Source: Streptomyces sp. ASQP_92
GTDB lineage: Bacteria > Actinomycetota > Actinomycetes > Streptomycetales > Streptomycetaceae
Length of the DNA stretch: 64,000 nucleotides
Reading direction: 5' to 3'
NCBI RefSeq assembly: GCF_025399895.1
Contig: NZ_JAODUA010000022.1
Location: 1 to 64,000 of the forward strand
The notes beneath the pieces are model-generated. The model saw only the letters and a list, made by a program, of their open reading frames with translations. It was not told the DNA's origin and searched no databases. Below are positions 1 to 7,944 of the stretch, in pieces (within the stretch, counting starts at the first letter, position 1; each line of letters begins with the position of its first letter). The translations under genes and the position numbers were made by a program.

Positions 1-711
1 ACCTCCCGGGCGTACCTGGTCCAGAAGCTCGGTGACCTGCGGCATGAAGCCCATGTCGGCCATCTGGTCCGCCTCGTCCAGAACGGTGATCTCCACCTGG
101 TCCAGACGGCAGTCACGACGCTCGATCAGGTCCTTGAGCCGGCCCGGCGTCGCCACCACGACCTCGGCCCCGGAGCGCAGCGCACCGGCCTGCCGCCCGA
201 TCGACATCCCACCGACCACGGTCGCCATCCGCAGCCGCAGCGCACGGGCATACGGAGTCAGCGCATCGGTGACCTGCTGCGCCAGCTCACGCGTCGGCAC
301 CAGAATCAGCGCGAGGGGCTGCTTGGAGTCGGCGCGCCGGCCCGCGATCCGGGTCAGCATCGCCAGGCCGAAGGCCAGGGTCTTGCCTGAACCCGTACGC
401 CCGCGGCCCAGAACGTCCCGGCCCGCCAGCGAGTTCGGCAGCGTGGCGCCCTGGATCGGGAACGGCTCGTTCATGCCCATGCTCGCGAGGAGCTCAAGCA
501 CCGCGGCGGGCAGGGCGAGGTCGCCGAAGCTCTCGACGGCGGGCAGCGGCGGGGTGACGGTCACGGGGAGGGCAAACTCGCCCTGCGGCGCGGCGGGCCT
601 GCGGCCACCGCCGGAGCGGTTCGGGCCCTGGGGCCGGAAGCGGGCGCCGCGGTCGGCTCCGGGCCTGCGGGCGGCGGAGTAGCGGTCGTTCGTGCGAGCT
701 GAACGGTTCAA
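1..711 (-). CDS. DEAD-box ATP-dependent RNA helicase (partial, N-terminal 237 residues)
   Basis: Cytoplasmic RNA-unwinding ATPase; the C-terminal RecA-like domain lies beyond the window. Visible in order: a basic, Arg/Gly-rich N-terminus (residues 1-45), Q motif FPIQGATLP (84-92), Walker A GRTGSGKT (104-111), PTREL (139-143), TPGR (188-191) and DEAD (212-215, followed by QMADMGF). I chose the TTG at 711 because an AGGAAGG Shine-Dalgarno sits just upstream and the resulting start (NRSARTNDRYS) gives an uninterrupted frame into the Q motif. The gene lies downstream of the cold-shock gene on the same strand, so cold-induced RNA remodelling is a reasonable inference. Family assignment is certain; the specific physiological RNA target is not visible. 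Confidence 0.93.
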   Translation of the reverse strand, partial: MNRSARTNDRYSAARRPGADRGARFRPQGPNRSGGGRRPAAPQGEFALPVTVTPPLPAVESFGDLALPAAVLELLASMGMNEPFPIQGATLPNSLAGRDVLGRGRTGSGKTLAFGLAMLTRIAGRRADSKQPLALILVPTRELAQQVTDALTPYARALRLRMATVVGGMSIGRQAGALRSGAEVVVATPGRLKDLIERRDCRLDQVEITVLDEADQMADMGFMPQVTELLDQVRPGG

Positions 712-1035
712 GGAGAACCTTCCTCGATATGGCACGTATCGAGGGACGCCCGGCGAAAGTGAACAGCCGGGGCATCGCAAGAACGAGCCGGAAACAGAAG
801 TCGAATTCCGATCCGGCCGCACGGGGGCGCGGAGATTCCCCCGCCCGATGTCGGAATGCCAGGCAGCCGCCGCCTCGAAGGACGGACGGGCCGGATCGTG
901 ACAGCGGGCTGATGCCGCCCGGCCGTGGCCGTGGCGGTTCGTCCGCTGGTGGCGGGAGCCCGGGCGGCGCCCAGGATCCCGCGGGCCGTGAAAATGCCGT
1001 CACGGTGTGACGGCGGGCCCGGTGGGACAGCAACG
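712..1035. other. Intergenic region between helicase and cold-shock gene
   Basis: No supported gene. Reading frames that remain open here on both strands are composition artefacts, rich in Arg/Pro/Gly with no recognisable domain. The segment should hold the helicase promoter and 5' leader on the minus strand. I see no clear -10/-35 pair, so the helicase may have a long leader or be partly read through from the cold-shock gene. Confidence 0.4.
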
Positions 1036-1071
1036 GGCTGGGGCCCGCACCCCAAGGTGCGAGCCCCAGCC
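1036..1071 (-). terminator. Hairpin terminator of the cold-shock gene
   Basis: Perfect-looking long stem GGCTGGGGC..GCACC / GGTGC..GCCCCAGCC around a CCAA loop, 22 bp past the cold-shock stop codon. There is no U-run, as is usual for strong GC hairpin terminators in Streptomyces. Confidence 0.7.
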
Positions 1072-1093
1072 GCGTGCAGAAAACGCCTCAGCG

Positions 1094-1297
1094 TCAGGCA
1101 GGCGTGATGTTCTCGGCCTGCGGGCCCTTCTGGCCCTGCGTGACGTCGAAGTTCACCTTCTGGCCTTCCTGAAGCTCACGGAAGCCCTGGGTGGCGATGT
1201 TCGAGTAGTGGGCGAACACGTCCGGGCCGCCACCCTCCTGCTCAATGAAGCCGAAGCCCTTTTCCGCGTTGAACCACTTCACGGTGCCAGTAGCCAT
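1094..1297 (-). CDS. Cold-shock protein, CspA family (67 aa)
   Basis: Single cold-shock domain that binds single-stranded RNA/DNA and acts as an RNA chaperone. The protein begins MATGTVKWFNAEKGFGFI, showing RNP1 (KGFGFI). RNP2 is replaced by the actinobacterial VFAHYSNI. It ends in QAENITPA and has the usual 67-residue length. The ATG at 1297 follows a strong GAAGGAGAT ribosome-binding site; upstream in-frame codons are not needed. It is followed by a hairpin terminator and lies upstream of a DEAD-box helicase on the same strand, a functional pairing in cold adaptation. Confidence 0.95.
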   Translation of the reverse strand: MATGTVKWFNAEKGFGFIEQEGGGPDVFAHYSNIATQGFRELQEGQKVNFDVTQGQKGPQAENITPA

Positions 1298-1728
1298 GTC
1301 ATATCTCCTTCGGGGCAATGCCCGGGGGTCCGCACTGTGCTGACCCCGTCGTTACTGTGATGATTGCCCCGTCCGGAATGCACCGGAAATACAAAAGCGC
1401 CCGACGGCATAAAACCATCAAGGCACTTGAAGTCTTTGGGAACCACAACTGCAACTGACAACAACAGTAGCACGGATCCCACTGGGTGGCACGGGAAATC
1501 CTCCTAATGTGCGCGTGTCCTCAGTACCTCTGCGGGCTTTACGTGAATTTCTGCCCCGGCGACACCACATATTCTTCCGCGTCCGCTCCGGCCGTCTTCA
1601 GCGGGGCGTCCGCGCTGGCCAGTTATCGGTCCCCGGGCTTGATCTTCGGGCGAGTCCGCGAAGACTGGGGCGGTGCGCGGTGCTGCCCGCGCGCCTTCTG
1701 ACCTGCCCTCGGAGAAATGCGAGCCGTC
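1298..1728. other. Intergenic region holding the cold-shock 5' leader and divergent promoters
   Basis: About 430 bp between the divergent cold-shock and SDR genes. The stretch 1370-1500 is noticeably more A/T-rich than its surroundings, as expected for a promoter and a long cold-shock 5' leader, but I cannot single out a convincing -10/-35 pair. I see no gene here. Confidence 0.4.
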
Positions 1729-2496
1729 ATGACCACCACTGTCCTGATCACCGGAGCCACCTCGGGCATCGGTGCCGCCTTCACGCACCGGTTCGCGGGG
1801 TTCGGGTGCGCCCTGGTCCTGGTCGCCCGGGACGAGGAACGGCTGCGGACCATGGCGGAGGAGCTGCGGTCCCGGTACGGGGTGGACGTCGAGACGCTCT
1901 CCGCCGACCTGGTCGACCGTGACGAGTGCCGCCTGGTCGAGGAGCGGCTGGCCTCCGTCGCGGCGCCCGTGGACGTGCTGGTCAACAACGCGGGCTCCGG
2001 CCTTCCCGCGCCCTTCCCGCACAGCCCCGTCGACGACGAGGAGCGCATGCTCGATCTGCTGGTGCGGGCGCCGCTGCGGCTCACCCACGCGGTCGTGCCG
2101 GGGATGACCGCCCGCAAGCGGGGCGTCGTGCTCAACGTGTCGTCGGTGGCGGGCCTTTTGCCGACGGGCACTTACGGCGCCGCCAAGGCGTGGCTGACCG
2201 CGTTCAGCGAGTCCCTGCGGGTCGACCTCGCTCCGCACGGGGTGCGCGTGCTCGCGGTGGTGCCCGGGTTCACGCGGACGGAGTTCCAGCAGCGGGCCGG
2301 CATGGATCTCAGTTCGCTGCCCGAGTGGGCGTGGCTGGACGCCGAGAAGGTGGTGGAGCAGGCCCTGAAGGATCTGCGGCGCCGGCGTCCGGTGAGCATC
2401 ACGGGCCTCCAGTACAAGACGTACGCCTTCGCGCTGCGCCATGTGCCGCGTACGGTCGCGGCGCGGATGGCCCGCTCCCGTACGGGCGCCAAGTGA
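1729..2496 (+). CDS. Short-chain dehydrogenase/reductase (SDR), 255 aa
   Basis: Classical NAD(P)-dependent oxidoreductase. The Rossmann glycine motif is TGATSGIG (residues 8-15), the NNAG motif is at 86-89 and the catalytic triad is Ser139 with Tyr149-x3-Lys153 (TYGAAK). Length is typical of the SDR C-family. The substrate cannot be read from the sequence. An in-frame ATG at 1717 sits only two bases after GGAG; the ATG at 1729, which begins MTTTVLITG, fits family starts better. The gene is transcribed with the two-component genes that follow (35 bp gap), but nothing suggests a shared function. Confidence 0.88.
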   Translation: MTTTVLITGATSGIGAAFTHRFAGFGCALVLVARDEERLRTMAEELRSRYGVDVETLSADLVDRDECRLVEERLASVAAPVDVLVNNAGSGLPAPFPHSPVDDEERMLDLLVRAPLRLTHAVVPGMTARKRGVVLNVSSVAGLLPTGTYGAAKAWLTAFSESLRVDLAPHGVRVLAVVPGFTRTEFQQRAGMDLSSLPEWAWLDAEKVVEQALKDLRRRRPVSITGLQYKTYAFALRHVPRTVAARMARSRTGAK

Positions 2497-2531
2497 GGGG
2501 CGGCCGCGCCCGCGGTTGGTAGCGTCGCCGC

Positions 2532-3674
2532 GTGGTTCTTGAGCGCGGTCCTGACGGCAGTGGCGTTCCTCCCTCGGCCCGGGCGGTGAGGGCGCTGCGG
2601 GTGGGGTCGGCGGTGCTGGTGCTCGGGGTGGTCGTGCCCGTGTGTCTGGCGGCGGGGCCCTGGGCCGGTGCCGCCTGGCGGCCCGCAGCCGCCCTCGTAC
2701 TCGCCGTGGCGCAGGCCGTGGTGCTGGGGTGGGCGGTGCGCGGGCCCGGCGCGGTGCTCGGGGCGAGCGCGCTGCTCGGGGCCGCGATGTGGCTGCTCCT
2801 TCCGGCGCTGAGCCTGACCGGGGCGCTGTTGGGGGCGCAGCTCGCGCTGTGCGTCCTGTCGGCGCTGCGGCCGGTGCGGGTCTCGCGGTACGGGCTGCTC
2901 GGGATGCTGGCGCTCGGCCCGCTCGCCTATGTAGGCGCGGGCACGCTCTCGCTGGTCACCCATGTGCTGGCGGTGACGCTTGCCTGGACGGCGGGGCAGT
3001 GGCGCCGGGCGCAGCAGCAGCGGCTGGCCGCCGAGACGCGGCGGGCGGTGGCCGAGGAGCGGGCCAGGATCGCCCGCGAGGTGCATGACGTGGTGGCCCA
3101 CACGGTGTCGGTGATGGTGATCCAGGCGAGCGCCGCCGAGGACGTGTTCGACGCCGATCCGGAGCAGGCCAGACATGCCCTGCGCGCCATCGACGACGCG
3201 GGACGCTCCGCGCTCGGCGAGCTGCGGGTGCTGCTGAGGGCGGAGGGAGGCCGGGAGGGCGACGACGGGCGCCGCCCGCCACGCGGGTTTGATGATCTGG
3301 CCGAGCTGGCCGCCAACGCCCGGGCGGCCGGGCTCGCCGTCGAGCTCGACATCCAGGGCAACGCGCCCGCGCCCCCGGCCGCCGTGGCGCTCGCGGCGTA
3401 CCGCATCGTCCAGGAGGCCCTGACCAACACGCTGCGGCACGCGGGGGCGAGCCGGGTGCGGGTTTCGGTGTGCCGGGACGAGGAGGCCGTGCGCATCGAG
3501 GTGAGCGACAACGGCCGCTTTGGCGGCCGGAGTTGGCGGGGTGGCGGGTCGGGGCGGGGCCTGGCGGGGATGAGGGAGCGGGCGGCGCTGCTCGGCGGCA
3601 CCCTCGACGCGGGCCCCGGCCCCGACGGGGGATTCCGGGTGCGCGCGGTGCTGCCGATAAGGTGCGCGTCGTGA
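2532..3674 (+). CDS. NarL/DesK-type sensor histidine kinase (380 aa)
   Basis: Membrane sensor of a two-component system. The N-terminal ~150 residues hold hydrophobic segments (about 23-42, 51-70, 77-95, 98-112, 121-152). The HisKA_3 dimerisation region follows, with phospho-acceptor His185 in REVHDVVAH. The HATPase domain shows an N-box near 290-303 (YRIVQEALTNTLRH), DNGRF (327-331) and GRGLAGM (341-347). The GTG at 2532 is the best start giving the whole membrane region, though no strong ribosome site is seen. The stop overlaps the start of the response regulator (GTGA), indicating translational coupling. The stimulus is unknown. Confidence 0.9.
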   Translation: MVLERGPDGSGVPPSARAVRALRVGSAVLVLGVVVPVCLAAGPWAGAAWRPAAALVLAVAQAVVLGWAVRGPGAVLGASALLGAAMWLLLPALSLTGALLGAQLALCVLSALRPVRVSRYGLLGMLALGPLAYVGAGTLSLVTHVLAVTLAWTAGQWRRAQQQRLAAETRRAVAEERARIAREVHDVVAHTVSVMVIQASAAEDVFDADPEQARHALRAIDDAGRSALGELRVLLRAEGGREGDDGRRPPRGFDDLAELAANARAAGLAVELDIQGNAPAPPAAVALAAYRIVQEALTNTLRHAGASRVRVSVCRDEEAVRIEVSDNGRFGGRSWRGGGSGRGLAGMRERAALLGGTLDAGPGPDGGFRVRAVLPIRCAS

Positions 3675-4327
3675 CGATCCGGGTGGTGGTGGCCGACGAC
3701 CAGGCGCTGGTGCGCGGCGGTTTCCGCCTCATCATCGACGCCCGGGACGATCTCGAAGTGGTCGGGGAGGCCTCCGACGGGCGGCACGCGGTGCGCCTGG
3801 TCGGGGAGTTGAGGCCGGACGTCGTCCTGATGGACGTGCGGATGCCCGTGATGGACGGCATCGAGGCGACGCGGGCCATCGTCGCCTCGGGCAGTGGGGC
3901 CCGGGTCCTCGTCGTCACCACCTTCGACCTCGACGAGCACGTCCTGTCGGCGCTGCGGGCGGGGGCCAGCGGCTTTCTGCTCAAGGACATCCGGCCCGCC
4001 GAGCTCGCCGAGGCGGTGCGGGTCGTGGCGCGCGGTGACGCGCTGCTCGCCCCCACCGTCACCCGGCGCATGCTGGACCGTTTCGCGCACACCACCGACC
4101 CGCCGGCGCCGGCCGCCCTGGCCGGTCTTTCGCCGCGCGAACGGGAGGTGCTCACCCTGATCGGGCAGGCGCTGTCCAACTCCGAGATCGCCCGGCAGCT
4201 GCATCTGTCGGAGGCCACGGTGAAGACCCATGTGTCGGCGGTGCTGCGGAAGTTGGGGCTGCGCGACCGGGTGCACGCGGTGGTCGCCGCGTACGACCAC
4301 GGCCTGGTGGAACCGCGCCGGGGCTGA
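3671..4327 (+). CDS. NarL/LuxR-family response regulator (218 aa)
   Basis: DNA-binding partner of the kinase just upstream. The receiver domain (1-120) has the acidic pair at D9-D10, phospho-acceptor Asp55 (VLMDVRMP) and conserved Lys105. A LuxR-type helix-turn-helix occupies about 152-212 (LSPREREVL...SEIARQLHLSEATVKTHV). The start is the GTG at 3671, which overlaps the kinase stop by four bases (GTGA); the frame extends further upstream but lies inside the kinase gene. The target genes are not evident; the neighbouring SDR or GPP34 gene is possible. Confidence 0.93.
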   Translation: MTIRVVVADDQALVRGGFRLIIDARDDLEVVGEASDGRHAVRLVGELRPDVVLMDVRMPVMDGIEATRAIVASGSGARVLVVTTFDLDEHVLSALRAGASGFLLKDIRPAELAEAVRVVARGDALLAPTVTRRMLDRFAHTTDPPAPAALAGLSPREREVLTLIGQALSNSEIARQLHLSEATVKTHVSAVLRKLGLRDRVHAVVAAYDHGLVEPRRG

Positions 4328-4440
4328 GGCGTCCGCTCATCCCGCGGGATGAGTCGTGGGCCCACTCGTCCCACGGTCGCGGTGCGAGGCGCTACGAGGG
4401 GTGGATCCCGGCGCGGCGCACAGTGCCTACCGTCGGTTCC

Positions 4441-5079
4441 ATGACGCACACGCTCTACGGCCGGATGTATCTCGCGGCCTACGACACCGACGCCGGGGCC
4501 CTGTACGACCGGACCCGGGCCGGCTTTCTGCTGCGCGCGGCGGTCCTCTCCGAACTGGCCTTCCTCGGCCGCGTCGCCGACGCCGGGGGCGAGGTGGCGG
4601 TCGTCAGCGGCGAGCCCATCGGCGACTCCGTGCTCGATCTCGTGCTGTCCTCTCTCGGGGCGCACCGGCGCACCTGGAAGGCGTGGGTGCGCGCCGATCG
4701 CGAGGAGACCCTGGTCGCCGTCGAGGACCGGCTCGCCGCCGTGGGCCTGGTCGCCGTGGCGGAACGCCATGCCTTCGCACGGGGCGCCCGGCGCGAGGTG
4801 ACGGCCCTCGATCCGGAGGGCGTGCGGGCCCTTCAGGCGGGGCTCACCGCGCTGGTGCGAGGGGGCGGGCCGGTCGATCCGTACGACGCGGTGGTGGTGG
4901 CGCTGGCCTCGGCGGGCCGGGCCCGGCACCTCGTGTCGCGCGCCGACGCGCGGGCCCACAAGGACCGTCTCGACGAACTGACCGGACGGCTCGACGTGCT
5001 CGCGCCCGCTCTCGGCGCGGCCGTCCGGGGGCTCGGGACCACGCTGGTGGCGGCCCAGGGTGGGATGGGCGGCGGCTGA
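4441..5079 (+). CDS. GPP34 (GOLPH3-like) family phosphoprotein (212 aa)
   Basis: Begins MTHTLYGRMYLAAY and keeps the GOLPH3/GPP34 pattern: an early LxxRAAVLSELAFLGRV helix, a D-x-VLDLVL segment, then Ala-rich helices ending in a VRGLGTTLVAAQGG-like tail. Eukaryotic relatives bind phosphatidylinositol-4-phosphate at Golgi membranes. Actinomycete copies are numerous, cytoplasmic or membrane-peripheral, and of unknown role. The ATG at 4441 is preferred over the in-frame upstream ATG because homologous starts begin at this point. The esterase start lies one base after its stop, so the two are probably co-transcribed. Confidence 0.82.
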   Translation: MTHTLYGRMYLAAYDTDAGALYDRTRAGFLLRAAVLSELAFLGRVADAGGEVAVVSGEPIGDSVLDLVLSSLGAHRRTWKAWVRADREETLVAVEDRLAAVGLVAVAERHAFARGARREVTALDPEGVRALQAGLTALVRGGGPVDPYDAVVVALASAGRARHLVSRADARAHKDRLDELTGRLDVLAPALGAAVRGLGTTLVAAQGGMGGG

Positions 5080-5080
5080 G

Positions 5081-6649
5081 ATGCGGTGGCTCGCGGCGGC
5101 GCTCGTCTGCGCCCTGATCCCCCTGGCCCCGGCGGTCGCGTCCCCTTCCCCGGTGGTCACCGGGGCGGTGCGCGGCTCCGTGTCGATCCCGGCCCCCGTG
5201 GTGCGCACGAGCGCCGGGGCGGTCCGCGGCTCCGTACACGAGGGCTACCGCCTCTTCCAGGGCATCCCGTACGCCGCCCCGCCCGTCGGCGCGCTGCGCT
5301 GGACGCCGCCGCGCCCGGCCGCGCCCTGGAGCGGGGTGCGCGACGCGACCCGGCCGGGCCCGGCGTGCGCCCAGGCGGCCGGCGAGGTGCCGGGCGGCAG
5401 CACCAGCGAGGACTGCCTGTATCTGAACGTCACCGCGCCCCTGGACGCGACCGCGCGCCGGCCCCGGCCGGTGATCGTGTGGTTGCACGGGGGCGGCTTC
5501 ACGAGTGGCGCCGCAAGCTCCTACGACGCACACCGGATGGCGGTCGGCGGCGATGTGGTCGTGGTGAGCGTCAACTACCGTCTGGGCGCGCTCGGTTTCC
5601 TCGCCCGGGCGGGGCTGCCCGGCTCGGGCACCTTCGGCCTGGCCGACCAGCAGGCCGCGCTGCGCTACGTACGGGACACCATCGGGGCGTTCGGCGGTGA
5701 CCCGCGCAACGTGACGCTCGCCGGGCAGTCCGCCGGGAGCTACGCCGTCTGCGCACAGCTCGCCTCGCCCTCGGCGGCCGGGCTCTTCCAGCGGGCGATC
5801 ATGCAGAGCGGCCCCTGCACGGGCGGTCCGGCGCGCCCGTTCGCCCCCTACGCGGTGGCCCCTGCGGTCGCGCGCACCGCCGGGTCCGAGCTCGCCGCCA
5901 CGGTGGGCTGCGCCGGGGCGGCGGATGTGCTCGGCTGTCTGCGCCGGGTGCCGGTCTCCCGGCTCCTCGCGGCGCAGGGCGCGGACGCCCATCCCTCGTA
6001 CGGCACCGCGCTGCTGCCGCGCGATCCCGCCGAGGCGGTCGCCTCCGGCCGGATGGCGCGGGTACCGATGCTGATCGGCGCCAATCACGACGAGGGCACC
6101 ATCTGGGCGGCCGGTCTCATGGCGGCGGGCATCTCCGTCACTCCCGCCAACTGGCGTGCGGTGGCAGGTGGGTTCGTGCCCGATCCGGCGCGGGCCGACG
6201 AGGTCGTGAGGTCCTATCCCGTGCACGGCACGGACGGCGGGCCGGTGTTCGGGGCGGTCATCGGGGACGCGGACTACGCCTGTCCCGCGCTGCGCACCGG
6301 ATCACTGCTCGCCGCGCACCGGACCGTATGGCGCTACGAGTTCGCGGACCCGGCGCCACCGCGCCCGACGCCCGCTCCCCCGCCCTTCGCGCTGGGCGCG
6401 ACGCACACCACCGAGCTGCCCTATCTCTTCGATCTGGGCGGCCGGGCACGGGATATGACGGAGGGTCAGCACCGGCTGGCCGACACCATGATCGGGTACT
6501 GGACGCGGTTCGCGCGCTCCGGGGACCCCAACGGGGGCGGGGCGCCGCACTGGTCGCGCTCCGAGGTGCAGAGCCTGGCTCCGGGGCGTACGGGTCCGGT
6601 GCGGCCGGGCGGGGACCACCACTGCGCGCTGTGGGCGACGATGCCGTGA
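5081..6649 (+). CDS. Secreted type-B carboxylesterase (522 aa)
   Basis: Serine hydrolase of the carboxylesterase/lipase type-B family. A signal peptide is clear (MRWLAAALVCALIPLAPAVA). The oxyanion segment is HGGGF (136-140) and the family signature is EDCLYLNV (110-117). Nucleophile Ser217 sits in the GQSAG elbow. The acidic member lies in GANHDEG and the catalytic His in THTTELPYLF near the C-terminus. The start abuts the GPP34 stop. Substrate is unknown; extracellular ester hydrolysis is inferred from the signal peptide. Confidence 0.92.
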   Translation: MRWLAAALVCALIPLAPAVASPSPVVTGAVRGSVSIPAPVVRTSAGAVRGSVHEGYRLFQGIPYAAPPVGALRWTPPRPAAPWSGVRDATRPGPACAQAAGEVPGGSTSEDCLYLNVTAPLDATARRPRPVIVWLHGGGFTSGAASSYDAHRMAVGGDVVVVSVNYRLGALGFLARAGLPGSGTFGLADQQAALRYVRDTIGAFGGDPRNVTLAGQSAGSYAVCAQLASPSAAGLFQRAIMQSGPCTGGPARPFAPYAVAPAVARTAGSELAATVGCAGAADVLGCLRRVPVSRLLAAQGADAHPSYGTALLPRDPAEAVASGRMARVPMLIGANHDEGTIWAAGLMAAGISVTPANWRAVAGGFVPDPARADEVVRSYPVHGTDGGPVFGAVIGDADYACPALRTGSLLAAHRTVWRYEFADPAPPRPTPAPPPFALGATHTTELPYLFDLGGRARDMTEGQHRLADTMIGYWTRFARSGDPNGGGAPHWSRSEVQSLAPGRTGPVRPGGDHHCALWATMP

Positions 6650-6678
6650 GCCGTGCCGCGGACGGCGGGGGAGCCGCC

Positions 6679-7560
6679 TCAGACGGCCGGGAAGCTGAAG
6701 GTGTACCCCTGCTGGGAGAGCCAGGGCAGCAGCTCCTTCAGGGCCTCGACCGTCTGGGCGCGGCCGCCGCCACCGTCGTGGAAGAGCACGATCGGGCCGT
6801 TCTTGAGCTGCTGCTTCACCGTGTTGACGATCGTCGCGGTGCCGGGCTGCTTCCAGTCCTTGGTGTCGACGTTCCAGCCGAGCGGGCGCATCCCGTGACC
6901 GGCCGCGAGGTGGCGGTTGTCGGGGGTGAAGGCGCCGCCGGGGGCGCGGAAGTACTGGACCTTGGCGCCGCCTCCGGCCGCGTCCTCGATCATCTTCTGG
7001 GCGTCGAGGACCTCGGCGCTCTGGTAGGCGACGGGCTTCTTGTTCATGGCCTCGTCGTGGCTGACCGTGTGGTCGCACAGCCGGTGACCGGCCGCGACGA
7101 CCTGCTTGACCATCGCCGGGTTCGCCCTGGCCTGCGGGCCGATCATGCAGAAGGTCGCCTTGACGCCGTACTGCTTGAGGACGGCGAGGATCTTCGGTGT
7201 CCACACCGGGCTCGGGCCGTCGTCGATGGTGATGGACACGGACTTCCCGCCGCTCTCGGTGGCGTGGTCGATCGTCTCCGATATGCCGGTGCCGGCGGCG
7301 GGCGCGGCGGGTCCGGTGGAGTCGGCGGAACCGTCCGAGCCGTCCGGCGCGCTGTCGTCTCCGCCGGGCCCCGACGGCTCGGCCCCGCGCGGCTTGTTGT
7401 CGGACTTCCCGGTGGTGGAGGTGTGGGCGAGGGCGGGACCCGGACCGTCGGCGGAGGTGTCGCTGCCGAAGAGCACCGCGGCGGCGACGCCGCCCGTCAG
7501 GACCACGGCCGTAGCCGTGGCCATCGCGATGCGGCGTGTGTGGGCAGTCGGTCGCGCCAT
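6679..7560 (-). CDS. Secreted/anchored polysaccharide deacetylase, NodB domain (293 aa)
   Basis: Carbohydrate esterase family 4 protein removing N-acetyl groups from cell-wall or chitin-like polymers. An N-terminal hydrophobic segment (11-31) is a signal peptide or anchor. A Gly/Ser/Asp-rich linker (33-92) precedes the NodB domain. The domain shows the catalytic and metal residues TIDDGPS (D113/D114), HTVSHDE (His164, His168), RAPGGAF and the late VLFHDGGG motif. The ATG at 7560 follows GGGGATGGGGAAACC and gives the expected signal peptide. It is convergent with the esterase. Confidence 0.92.
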   Translation of the reverse strand: MARPTAHTRRIAMATATAVVLTGGVAAAVLFGSDTSADGPGPALAHTSTTGKSDNKPRGAEPSGPGGDDSAPDGSDGSADSTGPAAPAAGTGISETIDHATESGGKSVSITIDDGPSPVWTPKILAVLKQYGVKATFCMIGPQARANPAMVKQVVAAGHRLCDHTVSHDEAMNKKPVAYQSAEVLDAQKMIEDAAGGGAKVQYFRAPGGAFTPDNRHLAAGHGMRPLGWNVDTKDWKQPGTATIVNTVKQQLKNGPIVLFHDGGGGRAQTVEALKELLPWLSQQGYTFSFPAV

Positions 7561-7684
7561 GGTTTCCCCATCCCCTCGGTACGTGCCGGATCGGCAGCGG
7601 AGCTTCACCGGTTGGCCACGATCGCACGATCGCGCTCGAATCCCGAAATGTGAATTCTCCGGCGGGGTATCGACGGAATGCACC

Positions 7685-7713
7685 CCTATTCCGACAACTT
7701 CCTTGCCAGTCAA
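7685..7713 (-). promoter_or_regulatory. Candidate vegetative promoter of the deacetylase
   Basis: On the minus strand TTGACT is followed after 17 nt by AATAGG, about 125 nt upstream of the deacetylase ATG. It is a good -35 with a moderate -10, inferred by consensus only. Confidence 0.4.
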
Positions 7714-7767
7714 GGGGGTTGCTGCGACCTGAGTGCTGCGAGTGGTTCAGTGCGGGCGCCGCGCGTC

Positions 7768-7781
7768 GGGACTTAGGTCCC
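7768..7781. promoter_or_regulatory. DosR/OsdR-like palindrome GGGACTTAGGTCCC
   Basis: Matches 13 of 14 positions of the core of the DosR (DevR) box GGGACTWWAGTCCC known from mycobacteria; Streptomyces has orthologous regulators. It lies 208 bp upstream of the deacetylase start and about 55 bp upstream of its candidate promoter. Function is inferred, not shown. Confidence 0.35.
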
Positions 7782-7944
7782 TATCGCGCAGGCAAAGACC
7801 CCGCCAAGGGCCCTTACGGTTCCCGTTCCGAGCAGGGGATTCGCCGCGGGACGTTCGTCCCGGGCCCGGCCGGCGCCGCGGGAGAGCCTCGTCACTCCGC
7901 CGCGCCCGGCCCCCTCAGCGTCCGTGGGCGCCCCCCGGCCGGGC

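Larger units (their letters stand above)
7561..7944. other. Upstream region of the deacetylase gene
   Basis: No supported gene in these 384 bp. It holds the leader and promoter of the deacetylase and a GGGAC-N4-GTCCC palindrome, listed separately. The rest, up to the Eis-like stop, is GC-rich with no structure I can name. Confidence 0.45.
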
